Origin: Aquabacter sp. L1I39
GTDB lineage: Bacteria; Pseudomonadota; Alphaproteobacteria; Rhizobiales; Xanthobacteraceae
DNA length: 64,000 bases
Assembly (NCBI RefSeq): GCF_017742835.1
Contig: NZ_CP072392.1
Span: 583,388-647,387 of the forward strand
Direction of reading: 5' to 3'
Shown here: positions 55,601-64,000 of the stretch, one piece after another
How positions within the stretch are numbered: position 1 is the stretch's first letter
Layout of the letters: every line of letters starts with the position of its first letter
Translations under genes and position numbers: made by a program
Notes under the pieces: generated by a model
The model's database searches: none
Seen by the model: the letters and a program-made list of their open reading frames with translations, nothing else
Told to the model about the DNA's origin: nothing

Positions 55601-56491
55601 TTGTTCATTCTCATCGGCATCGTTCTGGGGCTGGTGGCCACGTTCGGCAGCTTCACGCTGATGGGCGGCAACCCGGCCGTGGTGTGGGAGCCGTTCGAAT
55701 TCGCCATCATTGGCGGCATCGCGGCCGGCACCTTCATCATCGCCAATCCCATGTCGACGGTGAAGGACACCGGCTCGGCGCTGCTGCACGCGTTCAAGGA
55801 AACCGCGCCCAAGCGCAAGGATTTCCTGGCACTGCTCTCGCTGCTCTACGCGCTGATGCGCGACATGCGCCAGAAGCCGCGCAACGAGGTGGAAGGCCAT
55901 ATTGACGACCCCGCCAATTCGCCGCTGTTCGGGCATTTCCCGTCCATCCTGAAGGACAAGGAACTCACCCAGTATATTTGCGACTATGCCCGGCTGATCC
56001 TCATCGGCAACGCCAAGTCGCACGAGATCGAATCGCTCATGGAGCAGGAGATCTCGACCATCAAGAAGCACAAGACCAAGCCCGCCGGCGCGCTCAGCAC
56101 GGTGGCCGAAGGCCTGCCCGCGCTCGGCATCTGCGCGGCGGTGCTGGGCATCGTGAAAGCCATGGGCGCCATCGACCAGTCGCCGGAGATCCTCGGCCAC
56201 TATATCGGCTCGGCGCTCATCGGCACCTTCTTCGGCATCTACGCCTCCTACGCCATTCTCGGGCCCATCGCGCACAAAGTGAAGATCGTGCGCGAGAAGC
56301 AGGTGCAGCCCTTCATCATCGTCAAGCAGACGCTGATCGCCTTCATGAACGGCGCCCTGCCCCCGATCGCGCTGGAGCATGGACGCAAGACCATCGACGC
56401 CGGCCAGCGTCCCACCATCGACGAGGTGGAAAGCGAGGCGATCTCCGCCGCGCCCTCCGCCAATGGCGCTCCCGCACAGCAGGCGGCCTGA
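55601..56491 (+). CDS. motA: MotA, flagellar stator proton-channel subunit
   Basis: MotA forms the stator around MotB and powers the motor with proton flow. The 296 residues begin FILIGIVLGLVATFGSFTLM and contain four membrane segments, the cytoplasmic loop and GLPALGICAAVLGIVKAMGA near residue 175. The start is a TTG at 55601, which gives the conserved N-terminus, after GGGGGA. The tail from about 270 is Ala/Glu-rich. motB was not seen in this window. fliM follows after 2 bp. Confidence 0.92.
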   Translation: MFILIGIVLGLVATFGSFTLMGGNPAVVWEPFEFAIIGGIAAGTFIIANPMSTVKDTGSALLHAFKETAPKRKDFLALLSLLYALMRDMRQKPRNEVEGHIDDPANSPLFGHFPSILKDKELTQYICDYARLILIGNAKSHEIESLMEQEISTIKKHKTKPAGALSTVAEGLPALGICAAVLGIVKAMGAIDQSPEILGHYIGSALIGTFFGIYASYAILGPIAHKVKIVREKQVQPFIIVKQTLIAFMNGALPPIALEHGRKTIDAGQRPTIDEVESEAISAAPSANGAPAQQAA

Positions 56492-56493
56492 CC

Positions 56494-57423
56494 ATGAACG
56501 CGGCACAAAAACACTCCGACATCCGGGACATGCTGCTCGACGCGGCCGGCCTCTCGCTGGACCGGCTGCCCATGCTGCATGTGGTGTTCGACCGCCTCGC
56601 CACCGCCTGCGCGGACGGGTTGCGGCACGTCGCCTCCTCCCAGGCCTATTACTCGCTCTCCAGCGTCGAGAACGGGCGCATCGGCGACGTGCTGGAAATG
56701 TATGAAGGCACGGCGGTGGCGGGCATTTTCCATGCCCCCTCCTGGGACAGCCAGCTCATCGTCGGCTTCGACCGCGACTTCGTCTTCACCATGATGGAGG
56801 TGCTGTTCGGCTCCGACGGCTCCGAGCCGCCGGTGGAGGATGAGCGCAACTTCTCGAACATCGAGATCCGCGTCGCCCAGCTCTTGTTCGAGCAGATGTC
56901 CAAGGCGCTGCGCGCCTCCTTCAGCCTGGTCAGCGACACGACCTTCCAGTTCGAGCGCCAGGAAACGCGCATGGACTTCGCGGTCATCGGCCGGAGCAAC
57001 AACATGGCGATCACCGCCAAATTCCTGCTCCAGGCGCTCAATCGCGGCGGTGAGATGTTCGTCATCATCCCGCAATCGGCGCTCACCCCGCTGCGCCAGG
57101 TGCTCTCGCGCACCACCCCGGCCGAATCCACCGGACGGGACCCCAAATGGGCGCAGCAGATCCGCGGCGAGGTGAACCGCACCTCGGTGAAGGTCCGCGC
57201 CATCCTGGAGGAACGCCCGCTGCCGCTCGGCGACGTGGCCAACTTCAAGGTCGGACAGGTGCTCAAGCTCCAGGCCACGCCGCGCAGCCGCGTGAAGCTG
57301 GAGAGCGCCGAGCAGCCCCTCTTCTGGTGCAATCTCGGCCAGTCCGAAGGGTCCTATGTGCTGCGCATCGACGAACAGATCGATCCCGCCCAGGAGTTCA
57401 TCAATGACATTCTCCCCCGCTGA
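56494..57423 (+). CDS. fliM: FliM, flagellar motor switch protein
   Basis: FliM binds phospho-CheY and controls rotation. The 309 residues contain the middle CheC-like domain (VLEMYEGTAVAGIFHA, FNIEIRVAQLL-like region ERNFSNIEIRVAQLLFEQ) and a C-terminal SpoA domain (LPLGDVANFKVGQVLKLQ). The N-terminal CheY-binding segment seen in E. coli (LSQDEIDALL) is not evident, which is common in Rhizobiales. It overlaps the next small gene by 20 bp. Confidence 0.92.
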   Translation: MNAAQKHSDIRDMLLDAAGLSLDRLPMLHVVFDRLATACADGLRHVASSQAYYSLSSVENGRIGDVLEMYEGTAVAGIFHAPSWDSQLIVGFDRDFVFTMMEVLFGSDGSEPPVEDERNFSNIEIRVAQLLFEQMSKALRASFSLVSDTTFQFERQETRMDFAVIGRSNNMAITAKFLLQALNRGGEMFVIIPQSALTPLRQVLSRTTPAESTGRDPKWAQQIRGEVNRTSVKVRAILEERPLPLGDVANFKVGQVLKLQATPRSRVKLESAEQPLFWCNLGQSEGSYVLRIDEQIDPAQEFINDILPR

Positions 57424-57703
57424 CCTCTTGCTGATGGCGGTGCTCGTCGCCACCACCGGCCTCATCGTCCTCGTCTATCGCCGCCTCGCCCGGCTCGACG
57501 AGCTGAACCGCGAATATGAGAGCGCCCTGAACGACACCGCGCAGGCGCTGTCCGCCGCCCGCGATGCGCTGACCACGCTCAACATGGACGGGCGCGAAGT
57601 GCTGGTCCTGCTGGCGGGACGCATCGACGACGCCCATGCTCTGATCGGCGAGATCGACGAGCGCGTCGCCCATTCGGACCGTGATGCCCGCCGCGCCTCC
57701 TGA
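57404..57703 (+). CDS. Small membrane-anchored flagellar-locus protein
   Basis: A 99-residue protein with one N-terminal membrane segment (ADLLLMAVLVATTGLIVLVY) and a helical, coiled-coil-like remainder (LDELNREYESALNDTAQALS). It overlaps the fliM end by 20 bp and lies before fliN. It may belong to a small flagellar family (possibly DUF6468), but I am not sure. Function unknown. Confidence 0.65.
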   Translation: MTFSPADLLLMAVLVATTGLIVLVYRRLARLDELNREYESALNDTAQALSAARDALTTLNMDGREVLVLLAGRIDDAHALIGEIDERVAHSDRDARRAS

Positions 57704-57735
57704 TCCATTTCCTCCTTCGATTGCAGGGGATTGCC

Positions 57736-58092
57736 ATGTCCAACATGCCCATCGACGAATTCGACACCACCCCGCCCGCCGCCGAGCCGCCCCGGCCCGC
57801 CGCGCCGGAGAATGAGACCCTGTCCAGCCCGCGCGGCCTCGACAGTGTGATGCGCATTCCCGTGCTCATGCAGGTGGTTCTGGGCTCGGCCTCCATGCCG
57901 GTGTCGAACCTCCTCAAGCTCGGCCGCGGCGCCATCGTCCCTCTCGATCATCGGGTGGGCGAGCCGGTGGACATCGTGGTCAATGGCCGCGTCATCGCCC
58001 GCGGCGAAGTCATGGTGGTGGAAGACGACAATTCCCGCTTCGGCGTCTCGCTGACCGAGATCGTCGGCCCCGGCGGCCCTGAGACCGCGTGA
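57736..58092 (+). CDS. fliN: FliN, flagellar motor switch protein
   Basis: FliN forms the C-ring with FliG and FliM. The 118 residues have a Pro-rich N-terminus and the SpoA domain LMQVVLGSASMPVSNLLKLG near residue 44, then VDIVVNGRVIARGEVMVVED. The ATG at 57736 is preferred because it lies after AGGGG. Its end overlaps fliG by 4 bp. Confidence 0.93.
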   Translation: MSNMPIDEFDTTPPAAEPPRPAAPENETLSSPRGLDSVMRIPVLMQVVLGSASMPVSNLLKLGRGAIVPLDHRVGEPVDIVVNGRVIARGEVMVVEDDNSRFGVSLTEIVGPGGPETA

Positions 58093-59123
58093 CAGGTTTC
58101 GCCATGGCCCAGCTCCCCACCAAGAGCCGTCCGCTGAGCGGGACCGACAAGGTGGCCGCTCTCCTCATGACCATGGGCTCGCCCGCGGCCGGGCGGGTCA
58201 TGAAGCATTTCGATCAGGACGAGATCCGCCGGGTCACGCGCTCCATCGCCGAGCTGAAGCCGGTGTCCACGGCCCAGATCGAAGATCTGATCGAGGACTT
58301 CGCCAACAACTTCGCCACCGGCGCCAATCTGGTGGGCACGGCGGCGGACGTGGAGCGCCTGCTCACCGGCGTGCTGCCGCCCGAGCAGATCCAGGAAATC
58401 ATGAGCGAGCTCCTGGGCTCGGCGAACCATTCCATCTGGGACCGCATCTCCACCGTGGCCGAGAATACGCTCGCCACCTACATCATGAAGGAACATCCGC
58501 AGATCGCCGCGCTCATGCTCTCGCGCGTGAAGCCGGCCTGCGCCGCCAAGGTGCTGAGCTACATTCCCGAAGCCCGGCGCAACGGCATCATGCGCCGCAT
58601 GCTCACCTTCAAGCCCATCGTGGATTCCACCATGCAGGTCATCGAGAAGACCGTGCACGAGGACTTCATGATGAACTTCTCGCGCAATGCCGGCGCCGAT
58701 CCCCATGCGCGCATGGCCGACATCATCAACAAGATGGAGCGCGACGACATGGAGACGGTGCTGACCTCGCTGGCCAGCACCCGACCCAAGTCCGCCGAGA
58801 TCCTGAAGGGCCTGCTTTTCACCTTCGAGGACATCATCAAGCTCACGCCGCGTGCCCGCACCTCGCTGTTCGACCAGGTGCCCACCGACAAGCTGGTGCT
58901 GGCCCTCAAGGGCACGGAGAGCGGCTTCCGGGAGATCATCCTGCAGTCGCTCGGCGCCCGTGTGCGCCGCATGGTGGAGCAGGAGCTGGGCGGCGGCGAG
59001 CCGGCAGCGGCCCGCGACGTGGCCGAGGCCCGGCGCACCGTCACCGACCTCGCCCTCGACATGGCGGGGCGCGGCGAGATCGAATTGAATTCGGGCTCGG
59101 AGGAAGATGCCTATGTGCGATAG
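58089..59123 (+). CDS. fliG: FliG, flagellar motor switch protein
   Basis: FliG links the stator to the rotor. The 344 residues have the FliG N, middle (AENTLATYIMKEHPQIAALM near residue 122) and C-terminal torque domains (TFEDIIKLTPRARTSLFDQV near 242). The start is the GTG in a GTGA overlap with the fliN stop or the ATG at 58104. A palindromic hairpin region follows the stop. Confidence 0.93.
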   Translation: MTGFAMAQLPTKSRPLSGTDKVAALLMTMGSPAAGRVMKHFDQDEIRRVTRSIAELKPVSTAQIEDLIEDFANNFATGANLVGTAADVERLLTGVLPPEQIQEIMSELLGSANHSIWDRISTVAENTLATYIMKEHPQIAALMLSRVKPACAAKVLSYIPEARRNGIMRRMLTFKPIVDSTMQVIEKTVHEDFMMNFSRNAGADPHARMADIINKMERDDMETVLTSLASTRPKSAEILKGLLFTFEDIIKLTPRARTSLFDQVPTDKLVLALKGTESGFREIILQSLGARVRRMVEQELGGGEPAAARDVAEARRTVTDLALDMAGRGEIELNSGSEEDAYVR

Positions 59124-59142
59124 GCCGCGCCGGGAGACCGAT

Positions 59143-59181
59143 CCGAGCGCATGGGATCGTGGAGCGATCCAATGCGCTCGG
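59143..59181 (+). terminator. Long hairpin after fliG
   Basis: CCGAGCGCATGGGATCG and CGATCCAATGCGCTCGG pair over 17 positions with one mismatch around a five-base loop, 20 bp after the fliG stop. No T-run follows. It may end the motA-fliG transcript. Confidence 0.6.
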
Positions 59182-59204
59182 TGATTGCGCCTCTCTGCAA
59201 GAGT

Positions 59205-59372
59205 TTAGAGGGCGATTCACCCATCAGATTGATTCAATCTGATGGGATCGCGCTCTAGAGCATGCGCCGATCAGATCGCATCGCAATCTGATCGGATCAC
59301 GCATTCTCTATCAATGGGTTAGAGGGCGATTCACCCATCAGATTGATTCAATCTGATGGGATCGCGCTCTAG
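59205..59372. repeat. Two identical 54-bp hairpin repeats flanking a third palindrome
   Basis: The 54-bp sequence that opens TTAGAGGGCGATTCACCCATC and closes GATCGCGCTCTAG occurs identically at 59205-59258 and 59319-59372. Each copy holds a perfect palindrome with arms CCCATCAGATTGA and TCAATCTGATGGG. Between them lies a different hairpin, CCGATCAGAT...ATCTGATCGG (about 59267-59295). It fills the fliG-flhB gap and looks like a mobile or REP-type element. Confidence 0.9.
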
Positions 59373-59458
59373 CGCGGCCCTGACGATCAGGGGAGAGACG
59401 ATCACGAAAAACGGGCCCCTGCGCCCGCGCCTTTTCTGCCAAAGCACAGAACGAGACC

Positions 59459-60541
59459 ATGTCCGACGAAGACAAGGAAAGCAAAACAGAAGAGGCCAGC
59501 GAGAAGAAAATCTCCGACGCGGTCGAGAAGGGCAATGTCCCCTTCTCCCGCGAAGCGAGCCTCTTTGCCTCGCTGATCGCCATCCTCATGAGCCTCGTCT
59601 TCTTCACCGCCGGCCCCACCGCCCGGCTCACCGAGGAGCTGGCGCACCTCATCGACAATCCCGGCGGCTTCCGCCTGGACACCGGCGCGGATGCGGTGGA
59701 GGTGCTGTGGCTCGCGCTGGGCGCGGCCTGGCGCTTCCTCATGCCCATCGTTGTGCTCTTGGGACTCGCCGGCATCGCCGCCACCATGTTCCAGAACGTG
59801 CCCTCCATGGTGCTGAACCGCATCAAGCCGCAATGGAACCGCGTGTCCCCCGTGGCCGGCTTCACCCGCATCTTCGGGCCGCAGGGGCACATCGAGTTCG
59901 GCAAGCAGATGTTCAAGCTGCTGGTGATCGCGGTGGTCAGCCTGATCCTGCTCTATTCGCAGGAATATCAGGTGGTGAACGCCATGTTCGCCGACCCGCT
60001 CCTGGTGCCGAGCGTGGTGCTGGCGCTCTCCACGAAGCTCGTGTCGGCGGTGTGCATCGGCACCATCGCGCTGGTGGGGGCGGACCTCGTCTGGGCGCGC
60101 ATCAAGTGGCGCACGGACCTGCGCATGTCGCACCAGGAATTGAAGGACGAGTTCAAGCAGGCCGAGGGCGACCCCATGGTGAAGGCGCGCATGCGCTCGC
60201 TGGCCCAGCAACGGGCCCGCCAGCGCATGCTCACCAACGTGCCGCGCGCCTCGGTGGTGATCGCCAACCCGACCCACTATGCCATCGCGCTCCAATATGA
60301 CCGCCACAAAGGCGGCGCGCCGCTGGTGGTGGCCAAGGGGCTGGACCTGGTGGCGCTGAAGATCCGCGAGATCGCCGAGAAGAACGGCGTTCCGGTGGTG
60401 GAGGACCGGGCATTGGCCCGGGCCATGTACGACGCGGTGCAGGTGGACCAGTGGATTCCGGCCGAATTCTACCGGCCGGTGGCCAAGATACTATACTTCA
60501 TCTATTCGAAGGGCTCCAATGGACCAAAGCAGCGCACGTAA
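59459..60541 (+). CDS. flhB: FlhB, flagellar export substrate-specificity switch
   Basis: FlhB switches export from rod/hook to filament substrates through autocleavage. The 360 residues have four membrane helices in the N-terminal half and the cleavage site NPTH at 270-273, with conserved surroundings VVIANPTHYAIALQYD. The C-terminal cytoplasmic domain ends at about 345. The next gene starts 23 bp before its stop. Confidence 0.95.
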   Translation: MSDEDKESKTEEASEKKISDAVEKGNVPFSREASLFASLIAILMSLVFFTAGPTARLTEELAHLIDNPGGFRLDTGADAVEVLWLALGAAWRFLMPIVVLLGLAGIAATMFQNVPSMVLNRIKPQWNRVSPVAGFTRIFGPQGHIEFGKQMFKLLVIAVVSLILLYSQEYQVVNAMFADPLLVPSVVLALSTKLVSAVCIGTIALVGADLVWARIKWRTDLRMSHQELKDEFKQAEGDPMVKARMRSLAQQRARQRMLTNVPRASVVIANPTHYAIALQYDRHKGGAPLVVAKGLDLVALKIREIAEKNGVPVVEDRALARAMYDAVQVDQWIPAEFYRPVAKILYFIYSKGSNGPKQRT

Positions 60542-60971
60542 CATACTGAACGTCCGCGCCCTTCCCCCCGTGGAGGCGATGACCTACGAGCGGCTGCTGG
60601 CGACCGCCCTGCGGCCGCTATTGTCCGAGCTCGTCTATACCAATGCCGGCGTGCTGATGGCCTACATCCATGCCGGCAAGACCTCTGTCATCGACGACAT
60701 CTTGGAATCCTCCGCCGAGCTGTCGCTGAAGCCCGGCGCGCTGCGCTATGCGCGCAATGCCACCACCCATATGGACTGGGGCACCGCGCCGGTGGTGACC
60801 ATCGACATGGAATTCCACCAGGAGACGGTCTGCTCCTTCTTCAAGATCGTGTTTGACGCCAAGACCGTCGGCGTCCAGATCGACACCATCCTTTATTATG
60901 ACGGTCTGAGGGACGCTCCCACCAACCTTGCCCGTTTCGCCGACGCCCTCGCCGCCGCCCGCCACGACTGA
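60519..60971 (+). CDS. Unrecognised flagellar-locus protein
   Basis: A 150-residue soluble protein with no membrane segment or signal, and no family I can name. It shows a helical N-terminal part (MTYERLLATALRPLLSELVY) and a mixed beta region (VVTIDMEFHQETVCSFFKIV followed by FDAKTVGVQIDTILYYD). The start overlaps flhB by 23 bp, so it is translated from the flagellar transcript. Function unknown. Confidence 0.6.
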   Translation: MDQSSARNILNVRALPPVEAMTYERLLATALRPLLSELVYTNAGVLMAYIHAGKTSVIDDILESSAELSLKPGALRYARNATTHMDWGTAPVVTIDMEFHQETVCSFFKIVFDAKTVGVQIDTILYYDGLRDAPTNLARFADALAAARHD

Positions 60972-61069
60972 TCCGGCGGACTCTCAAGCCTCGTGCAAGG
61001 TTGCTCGCGGAGGCTGGCCGCACCCAGGCTGGCGGAGACATTTCCGCCACGCCCATCCGGGAGGCGACC

Positions 61070-61450
61070 GTGGAACCGCTTTATCTGTTCAAGCTGGCAT
61101 CGCAGCAGGCCCGTTGGGCCTCGGTGCGGCAGGCGGCCATCACCGGCAACATCGCCAATGCCGACACCCCCGGCTACAAGGCCGTGGACGTGGTGCCCTT
61201 CAATGCGGTGCTGGAGAAGACCCACCTTTCCATGGCCCGCACCCGCGCCGGCCATATCGAGCCGGCCGGCGGCCGCGACCCGGTGACCAAGGTCAGCCAG
61301 GACGAGGCCTGGGACGTCAACCATAGCGGCAATTCCGTGAGCCTGGAGCAGGAGATGCTCAAGGCCTCCGAGGTCAACCGCACCTTCTCCCTCAACACGA
61401 GCATCGTCCGCAGCTTCCACCGGATGATCCTGGCGAGTGTCAAACCATGA
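61070..61450 (+). CDS. flgB: FlgB, proximal rod protein
   Basis: FlgB is a rod protein at the base of the flagellum. The 126 residues from the GTG at 61070 begin [20 protein letters not shown], with the rod motif [24 protein letters not shown] lies six bases upstream, so this start is preferred over an in-frame ATG 69 bases further up. Its stop overlaps the flgC start. Confidence 0.93.
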   Translation: MEPLYLFKLASQQARWASVRQAAITGNIANADTPGYKAVDVVPFNAVLEKTHLSMARTRAGHIEPAGGRDPVTKVSQDEAWDVNHSGNSVSLEQEMLKASEVNRTFSLNTSIVRSFHRMILASVKP

Positions 61451-61866
61451 TCGATCCCCTGAAGACCGCTTCCGGCATCGCCGCCTCGGGCCTCCAGGCC
61501 CAGTCCATGCGGCTGCGCATCACCGCCGAGAACCTTGCAAACGTGCATTCCACCGGCTCCAGCCCGGGCGCCGATCCCTATGCCCGCAAGACCGTCCAGT
61601 TCGCCACCGAGCTGGACCGGGCCTCGGGCGCCTCTTCGGTCAAGATCAAGACCATCGGGGTGGACCGCACACCCTTCTCGACCGAACTCGACCCCGGCAA
61701 TCCGGCTGCGGATGCGCAGGGCCGGGTCAAGATCTCCAACGTCAATGCCATGGTGGAAATGGCCGACATGCGGGAGGCGAGCCGCTCCTATGAGGCGAAC
61801 CTCCAGATGATCAAGCAAACCCGCTCGATGGTGATGGCTACCATCGATCTCCTGAGGAACCCGTGA
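61447..61866 (+). CDS. flgC: FlgC, proximal rod protein
   Basis: FlgC is a rod protein. The 139 residues contain the rod motif ([20 protein letters not shown] near residue 22) and the C-terminal block [20 protein letters not shown]. Start and stop both overlap the neighbours (ATGA with flgB, GTGATG with fliE). Confidence 0.95.
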   Translation: MIDPLKTASGIAASGLQAQSMRLRITAENLANVHSTGSSPGADPYARKTVQFATELDRASGASSVKIKTIGVDRTPFSTELDPGNPAADAQGRVKISNVNAMVEMADMREASRSYEANLQMIKQTRSMVMATIDLLRNP

Positions 61867-62192
61867 TGATAGACGGCATCTCCTTCAACTCCCTTTCGCG
61901 CACGGGGACCCTCTCGCAAGTGCGCACCGAGACCCAGACCGGTGGCATCGACGCGGCGGCCGCCGCGGCGTCGGCGGCGGATTTCTCGACGGTGCTGGCG
62001 CGCATGTCCTCCGATGCGGTGGATTCGGTGCGCGCCGGCGAGGCGACCGCCATTTCCGGCATCGGCGGCAAGGCCTCCGTGCAGCAGGTGGTGGAAGCCA
62101 TCATGAATGCGGAGCAGACGCTGCAGACCGCGATCGCGGTGCGCGACAAGGTTGTCGCCGCCTACCAGGAAATCAGCCGGATGGCGATCTGA
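61863..62192 (+). CDS. fliE: FliE, MS-ring/rod junction protein
   Basis: FliE links the MS ring to the rod. The 109 residues have an Ala-rich N-terminal half and the C-terminal helix ([20 protein letters not shown] then [16 protein letters not shown]) conserved in FliE. The start is GTG at 61863 or ATG at 61866, overlapping the flgC stop. Confidence 0.92.
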   Translation: MMIDGISFNSLSRTGTLSQVRTETQTGGIDAAAAAASAADFSTVLARMSSDAVDSVRAGEATAISGIGGKASVQQVVEAIMNAEQTLQTAIAVRDKVVAAYQEISRMAI

Positions 62193-62201
62193 GGATAGAA
62201 T

Positions 62202-62990
62202 ATGCGCGCCCTAGCAATCGCCGCCACCGGCATGGCCGCCCAGCAGACCAATGTTGAGGTCATCGCCAACAACATCGCCAACATCAACACCACCGGCTTC
62301 AAGCGCGCCCGCGCCGAGTTCACCGACCTGCTCTACCAGGCCGAGCGCGCCCAGGGCGTGCCGAACCAGGACGGCGCCGGCCCCATTCCCGAGGGCGCGC
62401 TGGTGGGCCTCGGCGTGCGCACGGTGGGCATCCGCAATCTGCACCTCCAGGGGCCGCTGTCGCAAACCGGCAACCCGCTTGATCTCGCCATCAACGGGCG
62501 CGGCTGGTTCCAGATCACCAGTCCGTCTGGCGAGACGCTCTATACGCGCTCCGGCACCTTCAACAAGGGACCCAACGGCCAGTTGGTGACGGTGGACGGC
62601 TATGCGGTGGACCCGGCCATGACCTTGCCGGCCAACGCCACCGCCATCGTCATCAACGAGGCCGGGCAGATCTATGCCCAGATTGCCGGCCAGCAGGCGC
62701 CGCAATTGGTGGGCCAGCTCACCCTGACCAATTTCGCCAACGATTCCGGCCTCCAGCCGCTGGGCAACAACCTCTATCGCGAGACCGAGGCCTCGGGCCA
62801 GCCGGTGGTTGGGGTGGCCGGCGACGTGGGCTTCGGCGCGGTGGTTCAGGGCTATCTGGAAGGCTCCAACGTGGACCCGGTGAAGGAAATCACCGAGCTG
62901 ATCTCCGCCCAGCGCGCCTATGAGATGAACTCCAAGGTCATCACCGCCGCCGACGAGATGGCCAGCACCGTCTCCAAGGGCATCCGCTGA
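62202..62990 (+). CDS. flgG: FlgG, distal rod protein
   Basis: FlgG forms the distal rod. At 262 residues it has the usual length. The N-terminal motif is [20 protein letters not shown] near residue 20, and the C-terminus reads [17 protein letters not shown] ([20 protein letters not shown]). A GAGGA ribosome site precedes the ATG. The stop overlaps the flgA start by 1 bp. Confidence 0.96.
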   Translation: MRALAIAATGMAAQQTNVEVIANNIANINTTGFKRARAEFTDLLYQAERAQGVPNQDGAGPIPEGALVGLGVRTVGIRNLHLQGPLSQTGNPLDLAINGRGWFQITSPSGETLYTRSGTFNKGPNGQLVTVDGYAVDPAMTLPANATAIVINEAGQIYAQIAGQQAPQLVGQLTLTNFANDSGLQPLGNNLYRETEASGQPVVGVAGDVGFGAVVQGYLEGSNVDPVKEITELISAQRAYEMNSKVITAADEMASTVSKGIR

Positions 62991-63577
62991 TGAGCCCCCA
63001 CCCGCTGATGGTCCGCGGCCTCGCCGCCGCCGGCCTCCTCCTGTGCCTCGCCGGGGCTGCCCCGGCGGGCGCGCAGTCCATTTCCACTCTGACGGCGCGC
63101 AACGCCGATGCCAACGTGGCGACAGCGCCGGCCCCGGCCGCGCCCGCCGCGCCCCAGGCGGCGGCTGCCACCCCGGCGGCGCCCAGCACCATCCTGGTGC
63201 CGGTGCCTGCCGTCACGCTCTATGCGGGCGACGTGATCTCCGAGGCGGTGCTCACCGACCGTCCCGTCCCCATCGCCACGCTGGAGCGCGGCGGCATCGT
63301 GGGCGGGCGTGGCGCGCTCATCGGCAAGGCGGTGCGCCGCACGGTGCTGGCTGGCGTGCCGGTGCCGTTGAATGCGGTGGCCGACGTGCAGGTGGTCACC
63401 AAGGGCGTCGCCACGCGCGTGAAGCTGGAGGAAGGCGGCCTCGTCATCTCCGGCTATGCCATGCCGCTGGAATCGGGGGCGGTGGGCGCCACCGTCCGCC
63501 TCAAGAACATGGAGAGCGGCCAGACCATCCTGGGCACCGTGCAGGCCGACGGCTCCGTGCGCGTGAACATCCGATGA
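62990..63577 (+). CDS. flgA: FlgA, periplasmic P-ring assembly chaperone
   Basis: FlgA helps assemble the P ring (FlgI) in the periplasm. The 195 residues begin with a signal peptide (cleavage after about Ala27, APAGAQS). An Ala/Pro-rich spacer of about 25 residues follows, then the SAF-type domain with [17 protein letters not shown] near residue 80 and the C-terminal [20 protein letters not shown]. It is followed at once by flgI. Confidence 0.93.
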   Translation: MSPHPLMVRGLAAAGLLLCLAGAAPAGAQSISTLTARNADANVATAPAPAAPAAPQAAAATPAAPSTILVPVPAVTLYAGDVISEAVLTDRPVPIATLERGGIVGGRGALIGKAVRRTVLAGVPVPLNAVADVQVVTKGVATRVKLEEGGLVISGYAMPLESGAVGATVRLKNMESGQTILGTVQADGSVRVNIR

Positions 63578-64000
63578 GCGGCCCTTCCCTCCTCGCACGG
63601 CTCGCGAGCCTCGCTCTCCCGGCACTCGCGCTCCTGGCAGTCGCTCTGCTGGCGGGAACGCTGCCGGCGGCCGCGCTCACCCGCATCAAGGACATTTCCG
63701 GCATCCAGGGCGTGCGCGACAACCAGTTGATCGGCTATGGCCTCGTCATCGGCCTCCAGGGCACCGGCGACACGCTGCGCAACTCGCCCTTCACCGAGCA
63801 GGCGCTGCAGGCCATGCTCGACCGCATGGGCATCAATGTGAAGGGCATTCCGCTGCGCGCCCGCAACGTGGCGGCGGTGGCGGTGACCGCCAATTTGCCG
63901 CCCTTCGCCACGGTGGGCTCGCGCATCGACGTGACCATCGCCTCGCTGGGCGATGCCACCTCGCTGCGCGGCGGCACCTTGCTGATCACGCCGCTGTCCG
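63574..64000 (+). CDS. flgI: FlgI, P-ring protein (3' part cut off)
   Basis: FlgI forms the peptidoglycan P ring around the rod. Only the first 142 residues are in the window; the family has about 370. A signal peptide ([20 protein letters not shown]) leads to the conserved start [20 protein letters not shown] followed by VIGLQGTGD. The ATG overlaps the flgA stop (ATGA). Confidence 0.95.
   Translation, partial: MSGPSLLARLASLALPALALLAVALLAGTLPAAALTRIKDISGIQGVRDNQLIGYGLVIGLQGTGDTLRNSPFTEQALQAMLDRMGINVKGIPLRARNVAAVAVTANLPPFATVGSRIDVTIASLGDATSLRGGTLLITPLS

Overview
The window comes from a high-GC, nitrogen-fixing, motile alphaproteobacterium of the Hyphomicrobiales. The Rhizobiales-type nif/fix genes, the rhizobial NifA cysteine signature, an FNR/FixK box before nifA and the flaF-flbT flagellar gene order suggest Xanthobacteraceae (Xanthobacter- or Azorhizobium-like). 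This is inference from gene content; no database was searched. No tRNA, rRNA, CRISPR array, transposase or phage gene was recognised.

Region 1 (1-19900) is a nitrogen-fixation island. On the minus strand lie fixA-fixB-fixC (fixC is cut by the window edge), nifW, a nif-linked cysE, nifV, nifS, nifU and iscA. modD and a YqeB-like gene follow on the same strand. On the plus strand lie ahpC-ahpD, then nifA, then nifB-fdxN, an LRV Fe-S protein gene, nifZ, nifT, a SIR2-like gene, an ArsC-like gene and two related TPR-like genes. The products supply electrons (FixABC, FdxN), Fe-S clusters (NifU, NifS, IscA, with CysE feeding cysteine), homocitrate (NifV), the FeMo-co core (NifB), nitrogenase protection or maturation (NifW, NifZ) and peroxide defence (AhpCD). 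Four perfect TGT-N10-ACA NifA sites and five sigma-54 promoters tie this island together. One NifA site lies between the divergent ahpC and yqeB-like genes. nifA itself is preceded by a perfect TTGAT-N4-ATCAA box.

Region 2 (about 20080-33010) is general metabolism and transport. It holds a DUF1275 membrane protein, an ArsR regulator with a histidine-rich metal-binding protein, a zinc-type CDF exporter, two alpha/beta hydrolases, a DUF3126 protein, a second (housekeeping-type) cysE, an AGCS symporter, a TerC protein, a lipid kinase, a LysE exporter, a Tim44-like protein, a zinc-finger protein and an FAD monooxygenase.

Region 3 (33120-64000) is chemotaxis and flagellar. A minus-strand cheA-cheW-cheY-cheB-cheR set, with a chemoreceptor gene just upstream, is followed by minus-strand flagellar genes (flgE, flgK, flgL, flaF, flbT, flgD, fliQ, flhA, fliR, fliJ-like, flgJ-like, flgN-like). 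A large RTX/DUF4214 protein gene interrupts them, with fliI and flgF upstream. Divergent plus-strand genes run motA-fliM-small protein-fliN-fliG, then flhB-unknown-flgB-flgC-fliE-flgG-flgA-flgI (flgI is cut by the window edge). Overlapping stop and start codons show tight operons.

The most interesting features are the poorly characterised genes at the end of the nifB operon, the shared NifA control region of ahpCD and yqeB-modD, a perfect 27-bp tandem repeat between the yqeB-like gene and modD, the duplicated RTX/DUF4214 protein inside the flagellar locus, and hairpin repeats after fliG and around nifA.
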